From contig NZ_CP054493.1 in NCBI RefSeq assembly GCF_015265475.1, forward strand, positions 1,860,001 through 1,924,000: a stretch of 64,000 bases of DNA, read 5' to 3'. Position numbers and translations under genes: made by a program. Positions within the stretch are counted from its first letter, which is position 1; each line of letters opens with the position of its first letter. Below, in pieces: positions 1 through 8,169 of the stretch. Origin of the DNA: Candidatus Sulfurimonas marisnigri (lineage in GTDB: Bacteria; Campylobacterota; Campylobacteria; Campylobacterales; Sulfurimonadaceae). The notes under the pieces were generated by a model. It did no database searches and was not told the DNA's origin. It saw only the letters and a program-made list of their open reading frames with translations.

Positions 1-390
1 AACAGCAGTTAAAAAAGATAAAAACATTATACCTGCTAAATTAAAACCAGACTCTAATGCAACGATAGCACCGGTAAAAGCAAATATACTAAGTCCTATA
101 CTGTCACTAATTATAAAAACTAAATTATCTGTCAGTGTAGTGTTTTTATGTAGTTTGAATATATATGCAGTAATAATTGTAATAATTACAATAGTAATAG
201 GATACGTCTTGAGAAATATATATGGCATTCTGTCAACCAGCAAATCTCTAACAACTCCACCGCCAAAAGCGGTAATGAATGCTATTACTAGAATTCCTAA
301 AATATCATACTTGGCTTTTGCTGCTAAGATATAGCCAGATAGAGCAAAAGCTATTGTGCCAATAATATCCAAAAACACTGTGTACTGCAA
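1..390 (-). CDS. TRIC/UPF0126 family cation channel, 5' part only
   Basis: This is the N-terminal part of a hydrophobic membrane protein that runs off the left window edge. The minus frame stays open for about 130 codons. It shows the family's glycine-rich signatures: FGGGVVRDLL after the second membrane segment, and a second copy of the fold with FAFTGAIVALESG. The bacterial members (YicG-like, UPF0126) are trimeric cation channels made of two three-helix repeats; the cargo here is unknown. I chose TTG at 390 because AAGG lies eight bases before it; GTG at 399 is in the same frame but has no room for a ribosome binding site. It lies 26 bases after the metK stop and could be co-transcribed. 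Confidence 0.8.
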   Translation of the reverse strand, partial: MQYTVFLDIIGTIAFALSGYILAAKAKYDILGILVIAFITAFGGGVVRDLLVDRMPYIFLKTYPITIVIITIITAYIFKLHKNTTLTDNLVFIISDSIGLSIFAFTGAIVALESGFNLAGIMFLSFLTAV

Positions 391-416
391 AATTGACACC
401 TTGAGCTATGTTTAAT

Positions 417-1616
417 TTATTTTAGAGCCTCGAATTTTTCCAGCTCATCAAGTTTTTCCCATGGGTAATCACTTTGACCAACTTGTCCGCGAGCCGCCAC
501 GTCTGCATAAAGAAAAGTCTCTTCGCTAGGTTTATCCAGAGCAAATTTCTTTGTAATCCAATTTGGTGTCAAAGAGAAGTTATCTTGTATAAAAGTAGAT
601 AACTTATCATCGTCAAGTCCATCTATAACAGTTCCACATGTATCAACTGCTACAGAAGTTGGTTTTGCAACACCAATAGCATATGAAAGTTGAACTATAG
701 CTTTTTTAGCCAAACCTGCTGCTACAATATGTTTAGCAATATAACGCCCTGCATAAAGTCCACTTCTGTCAACTTTTGTATAATCTTTTGAGCTTTGAGC
801 ACCTCCGCCGATTGGTGCATATCCGCCAAAACTATCAACTATCAGCTTTCTACCAGTTAAGCCGCTATCGTGAAGCGGAGAGTGAGAAACATACTTCCCT
901 GTTGGGTTAATGTGAATAATACAGTCATGAGGATTAAAAAGATTTTTAGGCAAACCTGTGTCAATAATAAGATCTAAGATAAGCTCACGCACAGTCTCAA
1001 TATTCATAGTAGATACACATGGAGCTGAAACTACGATTGTATGAATCTTTTTTGGTTCACACTCTTCAAAGTTTGCTTTTATACCGTAATCCATAGTCAC
1101 CTGAGTTTTAATATCAACACCTAGTTTGTGCGGATGAGCAAGGGCGTAGTGATAAACTTTTTCCATCAGCATTCTTGCATAAGTGATTGCACTTGGCATA
1201 AAGTTATTTGTCTCTACATCAGCATAACCGAACATAATACCTTGATCTCCAGCACCAGTCTCACCATCATCTTGGTCAACACCTTGATTGATATCCGGGC
1301 TTTGACGATTTAAAAGCACTTGCACATCTACATCTTCAGGGTATAGACACTCTTGATGTGTAAAGTTTTTATTACCGTCATAACCAATTTTTATAAGAGC
1401 ATTAATTGCGATTTTTTTATAATCTTCAGTAGAGACTTTAGTCTTTGATGTAACCTCACCACCGATTATAACGTGTTTACCTGCAACAAATACTTCAGAT
1501 GCAACTCTAGATTTTGGATCACCGATAATAAGTTTATCAACTATACTATCTGCAATAATATCTGCAACTTTATCCGGGTGTCCAGGACTGACTACTTCAC
1601 TTGTGAATAAATACAT
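417..1616 (-). CDS. metK: S-adenosylmethionine synthetase
   Basis: The enzyme makes S-adenosylmethionine from methionine and ATP in the cytoplasm. The 399 residues match the usual family length. Visible motifs are GHPDKVAD near the N-terminus, GAGDQGIMFGYA (the methionine/ATP loop), DSFGGYAPIGGGAQSSKD (the P-loop-like glycine-rich segment, with QSS where many homologues have FSG) and DRSGLYAGRYIAKH. AAGGAAA precedes the ATG. It sits 74 bases downstream of lsrK on the same strand, behind an inverted repeat. SAM recycling is the source of AI-2, so the neighbourhood with AI-2 kinase and isomerase genes makes metabolic sense. Confidence 0.97.
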   Translation of the reverse strand: MYLFTSEVVSPGHPDKVADIIADSIVDKLIIGDPKSRVASEVFVAGKHVIIGGEVTSKTKVSTEDYKKIAINALIKIGYDGNKNFTHQECLYPEDVDVQVLLNRQSPDINQGVDQDDGETGAGDQGIMFGYADVETNNFMPSAITYARMLMEKVYHYALAHPHKLGVDIKTQVTMDYGIKANFEECEPKKIHTIVVSAPCVSTMNIETVRELILDLIIDTGLPKNLFNPHDCIIHINPTGKYVSHSPLHDSGLTGRKLIVDSFGGYAPIGGGAQSSKDYTKVDRSGLYAGRYIAKHIVAAGLAKKAIVQLSYAIGVAKPTSVAVDTCGTVIDGLDDDKLSTFIQDNFSLTPNWITKKFALDKPSEETFLYADVAARGQVGQSDYPWEKLDELEKFEALK

Positions 1617-1637
1617 TCTTTTCCTTGAATTATTATC

Positions 1638-1663
1638 AGTCTATTTAAAATTTTAAACAGACT
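1638..1663. promoter_or_regulatory. Inverted repeat in the lsrK-metK spacer
   Basis: AGTCT and AGACT flank the self-complementary core TTTAAAATTTTAAA, giving a 26-base inverted repeat with one mismatched pair. It lies 22 to 47 bases before the metK ATG. It may be the end of the lsrK transcript or a structure in the metK leader. No T-run follows on the minus strand, so a simple intrinsic terminator is not well supported. No SAM riboswitch fits in the 74-base gap. Confidence 0.4.
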
Positions 1664-1690
1664 AGTTCAGAAAACACCTTCTAATTTTGG

Positions 1691-3253
1691 CTACAAACCA
1701 GGTGCTTTCCACATTGAAGACGTGATATTATCATCAACCAACTTTAATTGTGCTTCATAAGCTCTTTGCCATTTTAATTTTATATTATCATACACTTTTT
1801 TATTTTCTAAGTTTGGCTCGTAAACTTTTTCCCAAACAACTAACTCTTTGGCGATACTTTTTATGCTTTCATATATACCAGCACCGACTCCAGCAGCCAT
1901 TGAAGCACCTAAGGCAGTAGCCTCAGTAACGCGAGGAATCTTCACTCTGCATCCAGTCACATCTGCAACTATTTGAGACCAAAGTTCCCCTTTGCTAGCA
2001 CCGCCGGCAAAAACTATTTCATCAATTTCAATGTTTGTAAACTCTCTAATCTTATCAAGATTTATGCTAGAAACTATAGCAGCGTTTTCTTGCAAACTTC
2101 TAAACATTGATGCGCGGTTACAAACTTCTGGGTCAATACTAAGGTTCAAAAAACTGGGAGCTGCATGGTACCATTTCCCATACTTCATACTATCTGAAAA
2201 TATTGGTAAAATTCCGTACGAGCCGACTGGAACATCTTTAGCTTTTTGCTCTAAAACTGTGTAGACATCCAAACCCTTCTCTTTTGCTTCAAGTTTTTCC
2301 ATATCACAAAAAGCATCTCTGAACCATCTCATAACAAGTCCGCTGAAAAATGTAATCCCCTCAGCTTGGGACTGATTAGGTATAACATGTGGATTTACTC
2401 TTATGCTCATATCCTCTGGCATTTTAGCATCACTCTTTATATTTACAACCTGCTGCCAGAACGAACCGCCAAGAATTGCCACCTGTCCAAGTTCAACAAC
2501 ACCTAAACCAGCAGAGCCAAGCTGAACATCGCCGCCACCCATAACTACTTTTGTATCTGTTGATAATCCTGTTACATGTGAAGCCTCTTTTGTAACACTC
2601 CCCATAAGAGTTCCGACTTCCAAAGTTTTAGGAAATATATCATCTTTTATTCCAACTCTTTTAGCCATCACAGGTACCCAGTCACGATTTTTCAAAGAGA
2701 ATATCCCTGTTGTTCCACCGTTACTTGGGTCAGTCGCAATCACTCCACTGAGTTTCGCCAAAATCCAATCACCAATCATTGATATTTTTGACACTTTTTC
2801 ATAAAGTTCAGGTCTGTTGTTTTTAAGCCACATTATCCGCGGAATCGCACCCAAAGCAAAAGTTTGTCCAGACTCTTGGTAAAACTCCTCTTCAATTCCT
2901 GCAAAATTTTCTTTTAGATACTTAACCTCTTTGTCAGCCCTTGCATCAACATTTGCAACAGCCCATAACTCTCTGCCATCTTTATCATAAAGGACAATAC
3001 CCTCTCTCATACTTGTAGCACTTAGAGCCAGGATATTTTCACCATTTAAATTTGCACTAGCCAACGACTCTTTTATACAGCTACATGTAAGAAGCCAATT
3101 TTTATCAAAATCAAAACTCATGCTATTTGGCACATTTGGCTCTTGCAAATGGCTCCACTCTTTTTGAGCAGAACTTATCTGGTTCCCTTTGGTATCAAAT
3201 ATTACCGCCCTTATGCTTCCTGTTCCGGCATCAATTGCCATTAAGTAGCTCAA
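1691..3253 (-). CDS. lsrK: Autoinducer-2 kinase
   Basis: This FGGY-family sugar kinase is assigned to LsrK rather than xylulokinase or glycerol kinase. LsrK phosphorylates the AI-2 precursor DPD in the cytoplasm, which traps it. The 520 residues start with the family signature IDAGTGSIRAVIFD. They carry SATSMREGIVLYD, GGGDVQLGSAGLG and FAGGASKGELWSQI, and end with SSMWKAPGL, which closely resembles the end of the enterobacterial protein as I recall it. Length and overall layout agree with Escherichia coli LsrK. The start is four bases after the stop of an lsrG-like gene, so the two are probably translated together. No lsrACDB transporter, lsrR or luxS is in the window. Confidence 0.9.
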   Translation of the reverse strand: MSYLMAIDAGTGSIRAVIFDTKGNQISSAQKEWSHLQEPNVPNSMSFDFDKNWLLTCSCIKESLASANLNGENILALSATSMREGIVLYDKDGRELWAVANVDARADKEVKYLKENFAGIEEEFYQESGQTFALGAIPRIMWLKNNRPELYEKVSKISMIGDWILAKLSGVIATDPSNGGTTGIFSLKNRDWVPVMAKRVGIKDDIFPKTLEVGTLMGSVTKEASHVTGLSTDTKVVMGGGDVQLGSAGLGVVELGQVAILGGSFWQQVVNIKSDAKMPEDMSIRVNPHVIPNQSQAEGITFFSGLVMRWFRDAFCDMEKLEAKEKGLDVYTVLEQKAKDVPVGSYGILPIFSDSMKYGKWYHAAPSFLNLSIDPEVCNRASMFRSLQENAAIVSSINLDKIREFTNIEIDEIVFAGGASKGELWSQIVADVTGCRVKIPRVTEATALGASMAAGVGAGIYESIKSIAKELVVWEKVYEPNLENKKVYDNIKLKWQRAYEAQLKLVDDNITSSMWKAPGL

Positions 3254-3257
3254 ATTA

Positions 3258-3545
3258 TTAGCCTAAAACTTCTAATTCATCACTGTATTTTTTTTCACAA
3301 TATGGCTCGAAAGAAGATTTATAAATTGCGTAATGTTCAGTTGACTTATGTCCATCAAGAGCAGCTTCATCTCTCCATGATTCAACAGCCATAAATTTTC
3401 TAGGGTTATTTTCATATACAAAAATATCATAAAATATACAGCCATCCTCTACTTTTGATGGTGCTACCATAGCTATTAAAAGCTCTTTCATTTTAGCTTC
3501 GTCACCCTCTTTTGCGATAAAAGTTACTCTTTTAGTTATACTCAT
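3258..3545 (-). CDS. lsrG: ABM-domain protein, probable phospho-AI-2 isomerase (LsrG-like)
   Basis: The 95 residues form one antibiotic-biosynthesis-monooxygenase (dimeric alpha/beta barrel) domain, with the typical EDGCIFYDIFVYENNP strand and the HKSTEHYAIYKSSFEPY helix. LsrG has this fold and length and converts phospho-DPD to a non-signalling isomer. The LsrG call rests on the fold together with the position directly upstream of lsrK; the domain alone is also found in YgiN-type quinol oxygenases. AAGGAAC lies nine bases before the ATG. It heads the minus-strand string lsrG, lsrK, metK. Confidence 0.7.
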   Translation of the reverse strand: MSITKRVTFIAKEGDEAKMKELLIAMVAPSKVEDGCIFYDIFVYENNPRKFMAVESWRDEAALDGHKSTEHYAIYKSSFEPYCEKKYSDELEVLG

Positions 3546-3611
3546 AATACTGTTCCTTAATTTTGTTTAATATTTAATCGCAGAGATTATATCAAATTAA
3601 AGCAATTACAA

Positions 3612-3617
3612 TATAAT
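3612..3617 (+). promoter_or_regulatory. Candidate -10 box for glnD
   Basis: A consensus TATAAT sits 149 bases before the glnD start codon. No clear -35 box is seen at the right distance, as is common in Campylobacterota. Transcription from here would start near 3624 and give a leader of about 140 bases that contains all the inverted repeats described below. Confidence 0.4.
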
Positions 3618-3631
3618 AGTAAAAAAATAAA

Positions 3632-3647
3632 ATTGCACTAGTGCAAT
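3632..3647. promoter_or_regulatory. Perfect 16-base palindrome upstream of glnD
   Basis: ATTGCACTAGTGCAAT is perfectly self-complementary with eight-base half sites. It falls about 8 to 24 bases after the inferred glnD start point and 86 bases before the lsrG start codon on the other strand. It could be an operator for a dimeric regulator acting on either gene, or a short hairpin in the glnD leader. Confidence 0.45.
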
Positions 3648-3682
3648 GGGCTTTCTGCCGAAGAAAACCAAATGTTAATGCA

Positions 3683-3706
3683 GACAAAGGAATTACTTCC
3701 TTTGTC
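3683..3706 (+). promoter_or_regulatory. Perfect hairpin in the glnD leader
   Basis: The ten-base arms GACAAAGGAA (3683-3692) and TTCCTTTGTC (3697-3706) are exact reverse complements around the four-base loop TTAC. No T-run follows, so this is not an ordinary terminator. It stands just before the switching hairpins at 3716-3758 and is probably part of the same structured leader. Confidence 0.55.
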
Positions 3707-3715
3707 GTAACAATA

Positions 3716-3758
3716 AAAATGAGGGGCTCCCTTCATTTTGTGAAACAAAATTAAGGGA
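3716..3758 (+). promoter_or_regulatory. Mutually exclusive hairpins controlling the glnD ribosome binding site
   Basis: Three segments can pair in two ways. Segment A, AAAATGAGGG (3716-3725), pairs with B, CCCTTCATTTT (3729-3739), with one bulged base. The segment TCCCTTCATTTTGT (3728-3741) can instead pair with C, ACAAAATTAAGGGA (3745-3758), around a GAA loop with 13 of 14 bases matched. Segment C contains AAGGGA, the ribosome binding site seven bases before the TTG start of glnD. The B:C form would hide that site and the A:B form would free it. This is the layout of a translational riboswitch or protein-responsive leader; the signal is unknown. Confidence 0.55.
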
Positions 3759-3765
3759 TATCACT

Positions 3766-6276
3766 TTGGACATAGTGCTACAGATTGAAGATATTATAGA
3801 AAAAAATGGCAGTGATTTTGAGCTTTCAAAACTTTTTAAAGCCTATATAAATGAGTATAAAACATCTCTGCCTGAACTGTTTGAAAAAACTCAAGGTAAA
3901 GATTTTTTGGTTCGTCATACAAAAAAACTAGACTCAATCATCTCAATGATGTACAAAACTGTTTTAAGACGTGTTTTTGGAAACTACATACCTATGCGTA
4001 ACTCGATACCAATAGCCATAATAGCTCTTGGAAGTTACGGAAGAGAACAGTTGTGTATTCATAGCGATATTGACCTGCTTATAGTTTATGAAAAAGTTGA
4101 CGGATTTAACAGTCAACTCATAATAGAAAAACTTTTTTACCTAGCACTTGATTCTGGGCTAAAACTAGGTCATAGAGTTCACGAGATCAGTGATCTATTT
4201 GGAGCAAGCAACGAAGATATAACAATCAGAACATCACTTATGGAATCAAGATTTATTACAGGTTCTAACTTTGCTTGGCATACAGCAACAAAAGAACTAA
4301 ATAAAATCAGGCTTCACAACCAAAAAGAGTTTATACTTGCAAAGATTGAAGAGGCGCAAATAAGACGTAAAAAATATCCAAACTCTATGCAGCCAAATAT
4401 CAAAGAGAGTGTGGGTGGACTTCGTGATTCTAATCTTATTTTTTGGGTTGCTCAAACAATCTATGGAATAACCAGCTTAAAAGACTTAACCGGAGTTGTC
4501 TATTCAGAAGATGAGTACAGAGATTATAGAATTGCTCTAGAACTACTGTTTAGAGTAAGAAGTGCCTTACATCTTATTGCTGGAAAGCAGGAGGATAGGC
4601 TCCTATTGGAACATATTCCACAAGTGAGTCGTATGCTTGGATTTAATAATCAACAGAAAATGGCGACTAAAGTTCTCGAAGCGCAATGGCGAATCAGTAA
4701 CTTCACCCAAATCTTTGTTAAAAAAATGGTCCGTGTTTTCATCTCTGACATATCATATGTGAGAAAGTTTAGAAAAAACCGAATATGCAGGGGCATATAT
4801 GCACTTGATAACAGACTGTTCGCTTCATACAACTTAGAGATACAGCCCATAAACTCACTCTTAGAGATCTTAGTATCACTACCAGATAATTTCCACCACT
4901 TTGATGCCGGGTTTTTAAATCAATTAACTTATACAAAAATATCCCATCCACTGAATTTAAAGACCTACTCACTCTTAAAAGAGCTCTTAAAGAAACAGCA
5001 CATGTACTGCTTTTTAAAGCTATTTTATGATGCTGGAATACTTCACCATCTATTTTTAAACTTTAAAAAAGTTCTTCACATGCCACAGTTTGACGGATAC
5101 CATCAGTATCCCGTAGATATACACTCTATTAAATGCGTTCAAGCATTAGAGAGTATAAAAGAGCCGTTTATTCAGAGTCTCTATGATGAGTTTAATGATG
5201 ATGAAAAACTGCTTCTGAAAATAGTAACCCTTTTTCACGATACAGGCAAAGGTCGCAAGCAAGACCATAGTGAAGTTGGAGCGAAACTAATAGTCCCTTT
5301 TATGAAAAAACTAAAAATAAAAGATGAACTAATTGAGAGAGCAATAACATTAGTTAAACAACATGTGACTATGAGCAGTGTTGCTTTTAAACAAAATATT
5401 CACAATGAAAAAGTTCTATATAAATTTATGTCAAGTGTCAAAGATGTTAAAAATTTAAAACTTCTATATGTATTAACTTATGCAGATATAAATGGAGTTG
5501 GCGACGATGTATACAACAATTTCAGCTCTAAACTACTTCGTGACTTATATAACAGTGCTTTAGAAGTAGCACAAAATTTCGGAAGAATAACAGATGCGAC
5601 TAAAAGAATGAATATAGAAAAACGTGTGCAAAAAGTTCCAGAGTTTTTAGAGCTTCCAAAACCCCTACAAAAAAAACTTCTTCGTGTTGAGTCAAATCTT
5701 TTCTTTTTTAAGCACACTCCGTTAGACATAATTAAAATTGCAAAAAAAGCTAATAATACCAAAGAGTATGCATACTCAATACATACAAAATCATCTCTTA
5801 GTATAGAAATATATAGAAAAATACCACTGAACATTGGTTATCTCTTAGCAACTCTAAGTCATCTTGATGTTGCCTCTATGGAAATTTTCACACTCTTTGA
5901 CGGGGTTAAATATTTCAAAATTGAGTTTATTCATAACGTAAGCGGAAATGAAGCGATTGAACTAGAGGAAATAGTTAAAAATGCTTTTGACATGAGCCTA
6001 CATGTAGAGTTGAAAAATGTAAACATATCTAAAGATGAGATTAACATCGACTGTGAGCACTCCCTCACACATGCAGAACTCGCTGTCAACACACAAAATC
6101 AAAGAGGTCTGTTAGCATATATAATGGACTGTTTTGAACAGCTTCATATAAATATAGTAACAGCAAAAATTCACAGCACTAAGCATAGGGTTAGAGATAG
6201 CTTCTTAATGGAGAAACAAAACGTTATATGCAATAATGTCGAAAAAATTTATCAATTATTAACAAAAGGCAAGTAA
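3766..6276 (+). CDS. glnD: PII uridylyltransferase/uridylyl-removing enzyme
   Basis: GlnD senses glutamine and modifies or demodifies the PII protein, setting nitrogen assimilation. At 836 residues it is of normal size. The nucleotidyltransferase motif GSYGRE is at residues 89-94 with the catalytic DID at 101-103. An HD domain for deuridylylation has His491-Asp492 within FHDTGKGRKQDH. Two ACT-like regions form the C-terminal third, the last beginning near AELAVNTQNQRGLLAY. The start is TTG with AAGGGA seven bases before it, a site that lies inside a predicted switching hairpin. The stop codon is directly followed by the glmS ATG, so both nitrogen-flow enzymes are likely in one transcript. Confidence 0.95.
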   Translation: MDIVLQIEDIIEKNGSDFELSKLFKAYINEYKTSLPELFEKTQGKDFLVRHTKKLDSIISMMYKTVLRRVFGNYIPMRNSIPIAIIALGSYGREQLCIHSDIDLLIVYEKVDGFNSQLIIEKLFYLALDSGLKLGHRVHEISDLFGASNEDITIRTSLMESRFITGSNFAWHTATKELNKIRLHNQKEFILAKIEEAQIRRKKYPNSMQPNIKESVGGLRDSNLIFWVAQTIYGITSLKDLTGVVYSEDEYRDYRIALELLFRVRSALHLIAGKQEDRLLLEHIPQVSRMLGFNNQQKMATKVLEAQWRISNFTQIFVKKMVRVFISDISYVRKFRKNRICRGIYALDNRLFASYNLEIQPINSLLEILVSLPDNFHHFDAGFLNQLTYTKISHPLNLKTYSLLKELLKKQHMYCFLKLFYDAGILHHLFLNFKKVLHMPQFDGYHQYPVDIHSIKCVQALESIKEPFIQSLYDEFNDDEKLLLKIVTLFHDTGKGRKQDHSEVGAKLIVPFMKKLKIKDELIERAITLVKQHVTMSSVAFKQNIHNEKVLYKFMSSVKDVKNLKLLYVLTYADINGVGDDVYNNFSSKLLRDLYNSALEVAQNFGRITDATKRMNIEKRVQKVPEFLELPKPLQKKLLRVESNLFFFKHTPLDIIKIAKKANNTKEYAYSIHTKSSLSIEIYRKIPLNIGYLLATLSHLDVASMEIFTLFDGVKYFKIEFIHNVSGNEAIELEEIVKNAFDMSLHVELKNVNISKDEINIDCEHSLTHAELAVNTQNQRGLLAYIMDCFEQLHINIVTAKIHSTKHRVRDSFLMEKQNVICNNVEKIYQLLTKGK

Positions 6277-8091
6277 ATGTGTGGAATTGTAGGCTATTTA
6301 GGGGAAAAGAACACAAAAGAGATTTTATTAGATGGTCTTAAAGAGCTAGAGTATCGTGGTTATGATTCAGCTGGAATTGCAGTGCTTGAAGATGGTAATT
6401 TTTCTAACTATAAAGCTATTGGTAAGCTGGTAAACCTTGAAGAGAAAACGAAAAACTATTCTACAAAAGGCCTTGCTGCTGGAATTGGTCATACAAGATG
6501 GGCCACACATGGAAAACCAACAGAAATAAATGCTCATCCACACCTAGGGGAGAGCTCTTATGTTGTTCATAATGGAATCATAGAGAACTATACTGAGCTA
6601 AAAAAAGAGCTTATAAACAGTGGTGTAAAATTTTTAAGCCAAACAGATACTGAAGTTATAGTTCACCAGTTTGAGAAGAATCTAAAATCATCAAAGAGTG
6701 CTTTTGAAGCTTTCTCTAAAACTATAGATGAGTTAAGTGGTGCTTACGCAATTTTACTTGTGACAAAATCTGAACCAAACACAATATTTTATGCAAAACA
6801 TGGCTCACCGATGTTGGTTGGAAAAAACAGTGAAAATGAGAAGTATTTTGCCTCATCAGACACCCCCCTTATTGGGCACTGCACAGATGTCAACTACTTT
6901 GAAGATGGTGATTACGGATATGTGACATGTGATGAGATTGCTATTTTTGACCAACAAGGAACTAAAAAAGAGCCTCAATTCTCAAAACTTTCACAAAACA
7001 AACTATCTGCTCAAAAAGATGGATTTAGATTCTTTATGGAAAAAGAGATTTACGAGCAAACAAGTGTAGTTTCAGATACATTAATGGGGAGATTGAGTGA
7101 TGAGGAGATTATATTTGATGAGATTGATAAAAACCTTTTTGACGGTATAAATGAGATAAAACTTTGTGCATGTGGTACTTCATATCACGCTGCAATGACT
7201 GCATCATACCTTTTTGAGCGTTACGCAAAAATAAAAACTTCACTGGAGATAGCAAGTGAGTTTAGATATAGAGAGCCTATTATGACTAAAGATACTCTCT
7301 TTGTTGTTATTTCTCAAAGTGGAGAGACTGCCGACACACTAGAGACTCTGAAAATGGCAAAAAAAGCTGGTCTAAAAACATTAGTTATTTGTAATGTAGA
7401 CAACTCTTCTATGGTTAGATTAGCAGATTCAACAATACTAACAAGAGCCGGGATAGAAAAAGGGGTCGCTTCAACAAAAGCTTTCGCTACTCAGGTAACT
7501 GTATTTTGGATGCTAACTCTATATATAGCAAAATTTAAAAATTCTCTTAGTACACAAGAGATATCAAGACAAATAAAACTCTTGAGAGAAGTTCCATCAC
7601 ATTTAAAAGTTACAGATGAAATGCATGAGCGAATAAAGAGATTATCTAAGAGATATCTTCATGGTCATGGTTTTTTCTTTATCGGTCGAGATGTGTTTTT
7701 TCCTCTTGCTCTTGAGGGTGCACTTAAACTTAAAGAGATTTCATATCTTCATGCAGAGGGTTACCCTTCTGGGGAGATGAAGCACGGCCCAATAGCACTT
7801 GCAGATCCAGAATTATTTACCATTGCACTGCTTCCAGAACATCTTCATTATGAAAAATCTAAAAGTAATGTGGAGGAACTTAGTGCAAGGGATTCTACTA
7901 TTTGTGCAATTAGTTCTAAAGAGTTTGATAAAGCTGATGACTTCATTAAAATCTCTACATGTAAAGACTATATGTTAGAGTTTTTTGAGATGATGATAGT
8001 GGTTCAAATTTTATCTTTAGAGATATCTATAAGATTAGGAAATGATGTAGATATGCCAAGAAATCTGGCAAAAAGTGTTACAGTTGAATAA
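6277..8091 (+). CDS. glmS: Glutamine--fructose-6-phosphate aminotransferase (isomerizing)
   Basis: This cytoplasmic enzyme makes glucosamine-6-phosphate, the first step to peptidoglycan and lipid A sugars. The N-terminal MCGIVGYLG places the nucleophilic cysteine right after the removed methionine. GHTRWATHGKPTEINAHPH is the class II amidotransferase core. Two SIS domains follow, with CGTSYHAAMTASY, SQSGETADTLETL and EGALKLKEISYLHAEGY. The end DMPRNLAKSVTVE is the typical C-terminus. The 604 residues match the family. It abuts glnD with no gap, so translation is probably coupled. No glmS ribozyme is present or expected in this group. Confidence 0.97.
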   Translation: MCGIVGYLGEKNTKEILLDGLKELEYRGYDSAGIAVLEDGNFSNYKAIGKLVNLEEKTKNYSTKGLAAGIGHTRWATHGKPTEINAHPHLGESSYVVHNGIIENYTELKKELINSGVKFLSQTDTEVIVHQFEKNLKSSKSAFEAFSKTIDELSGAYAILLVTKSEPNTIFYAKHGSPMLVGKNSENEKYFASSDTPLIGHCTDVNYFEDGDYGYVTCDEIAIFDQQGTKKEPQFSKLSQNKLSAQKDGFRFFMEKEIYEQTSVVSDTLMGRLSDEEIIFDEIDKNLFDGINEIKLCACGTSYHAAMTASYLFERYAKIKTSLEIASEFRYREPIMTKDTLFVVISQSGETADTLETLKMAKKAGLKTLVICNVDNSSMVRLADSTILTRAGIEKGVASTKAFATQVTVFWMLTLYIAKFKNSLSTQEISRQIKLLREVPSHLKVTDEMHERIKRLSKRYLHGHGFFFIGRDVFFPLALEGALKLKEISYLHAEGYPSGEMKHGPIALADPELFTIALLPEHLHYEKSKSNVEELSARDSTICAISSKEFDKADDFIKISTCKDYMLEFFEMMIVVQILSLEISIRLGNDVDMPRNLAKSVTVE

Positions 8092-8132
8092 TTAACTAAT
8101 AATTCATATTAAATTTATATACTCTTGGATAA

Positions 8133-8138
8133 TATAAT
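8133..8138 (+). promoter_or_regulatory. Candidate -10 box for the haem-type diguanylate cyclase gene
   Basis: TATAAT lies 31 bases before the ATG at 8170, within the AT-rich gap after glmS. No convincing -35 element is visible. The gap holds no terminator-like hairpin with a T-run, so read-through from glmS is also possible. Confidence 0.35.
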
Positions 8139-8169
8139 ACAAAATAAACTATTTCTAAAGTGATTTAAT

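Noticed and set aside
140-334. Plus-strand frame of 64 codons
   Set aside because: It lies opposite the TRIC-family gene, whose minus-strand translation has clear family motifs.
1617-1690. SAM riboswitch upstream of metK
   Set aside because: The 74-base gap is too short for the common classes and holds only an AT-rich inverted repeat.
1691-3253. Xylulokinase or glycerol kinase as the product
   Set aside because: The FGGY family includes these, but the N-terminus, the GGGDVQLG segment and the WKAPGL end agree with LsrK, and the neighbour has the LsrG fold.
5478-5834. Minus-strand frame of 118 codons
   Set aside because: It is antisense to the ACT-containing end of glnD, cysteine-rich by chance and without a recognisable domain.
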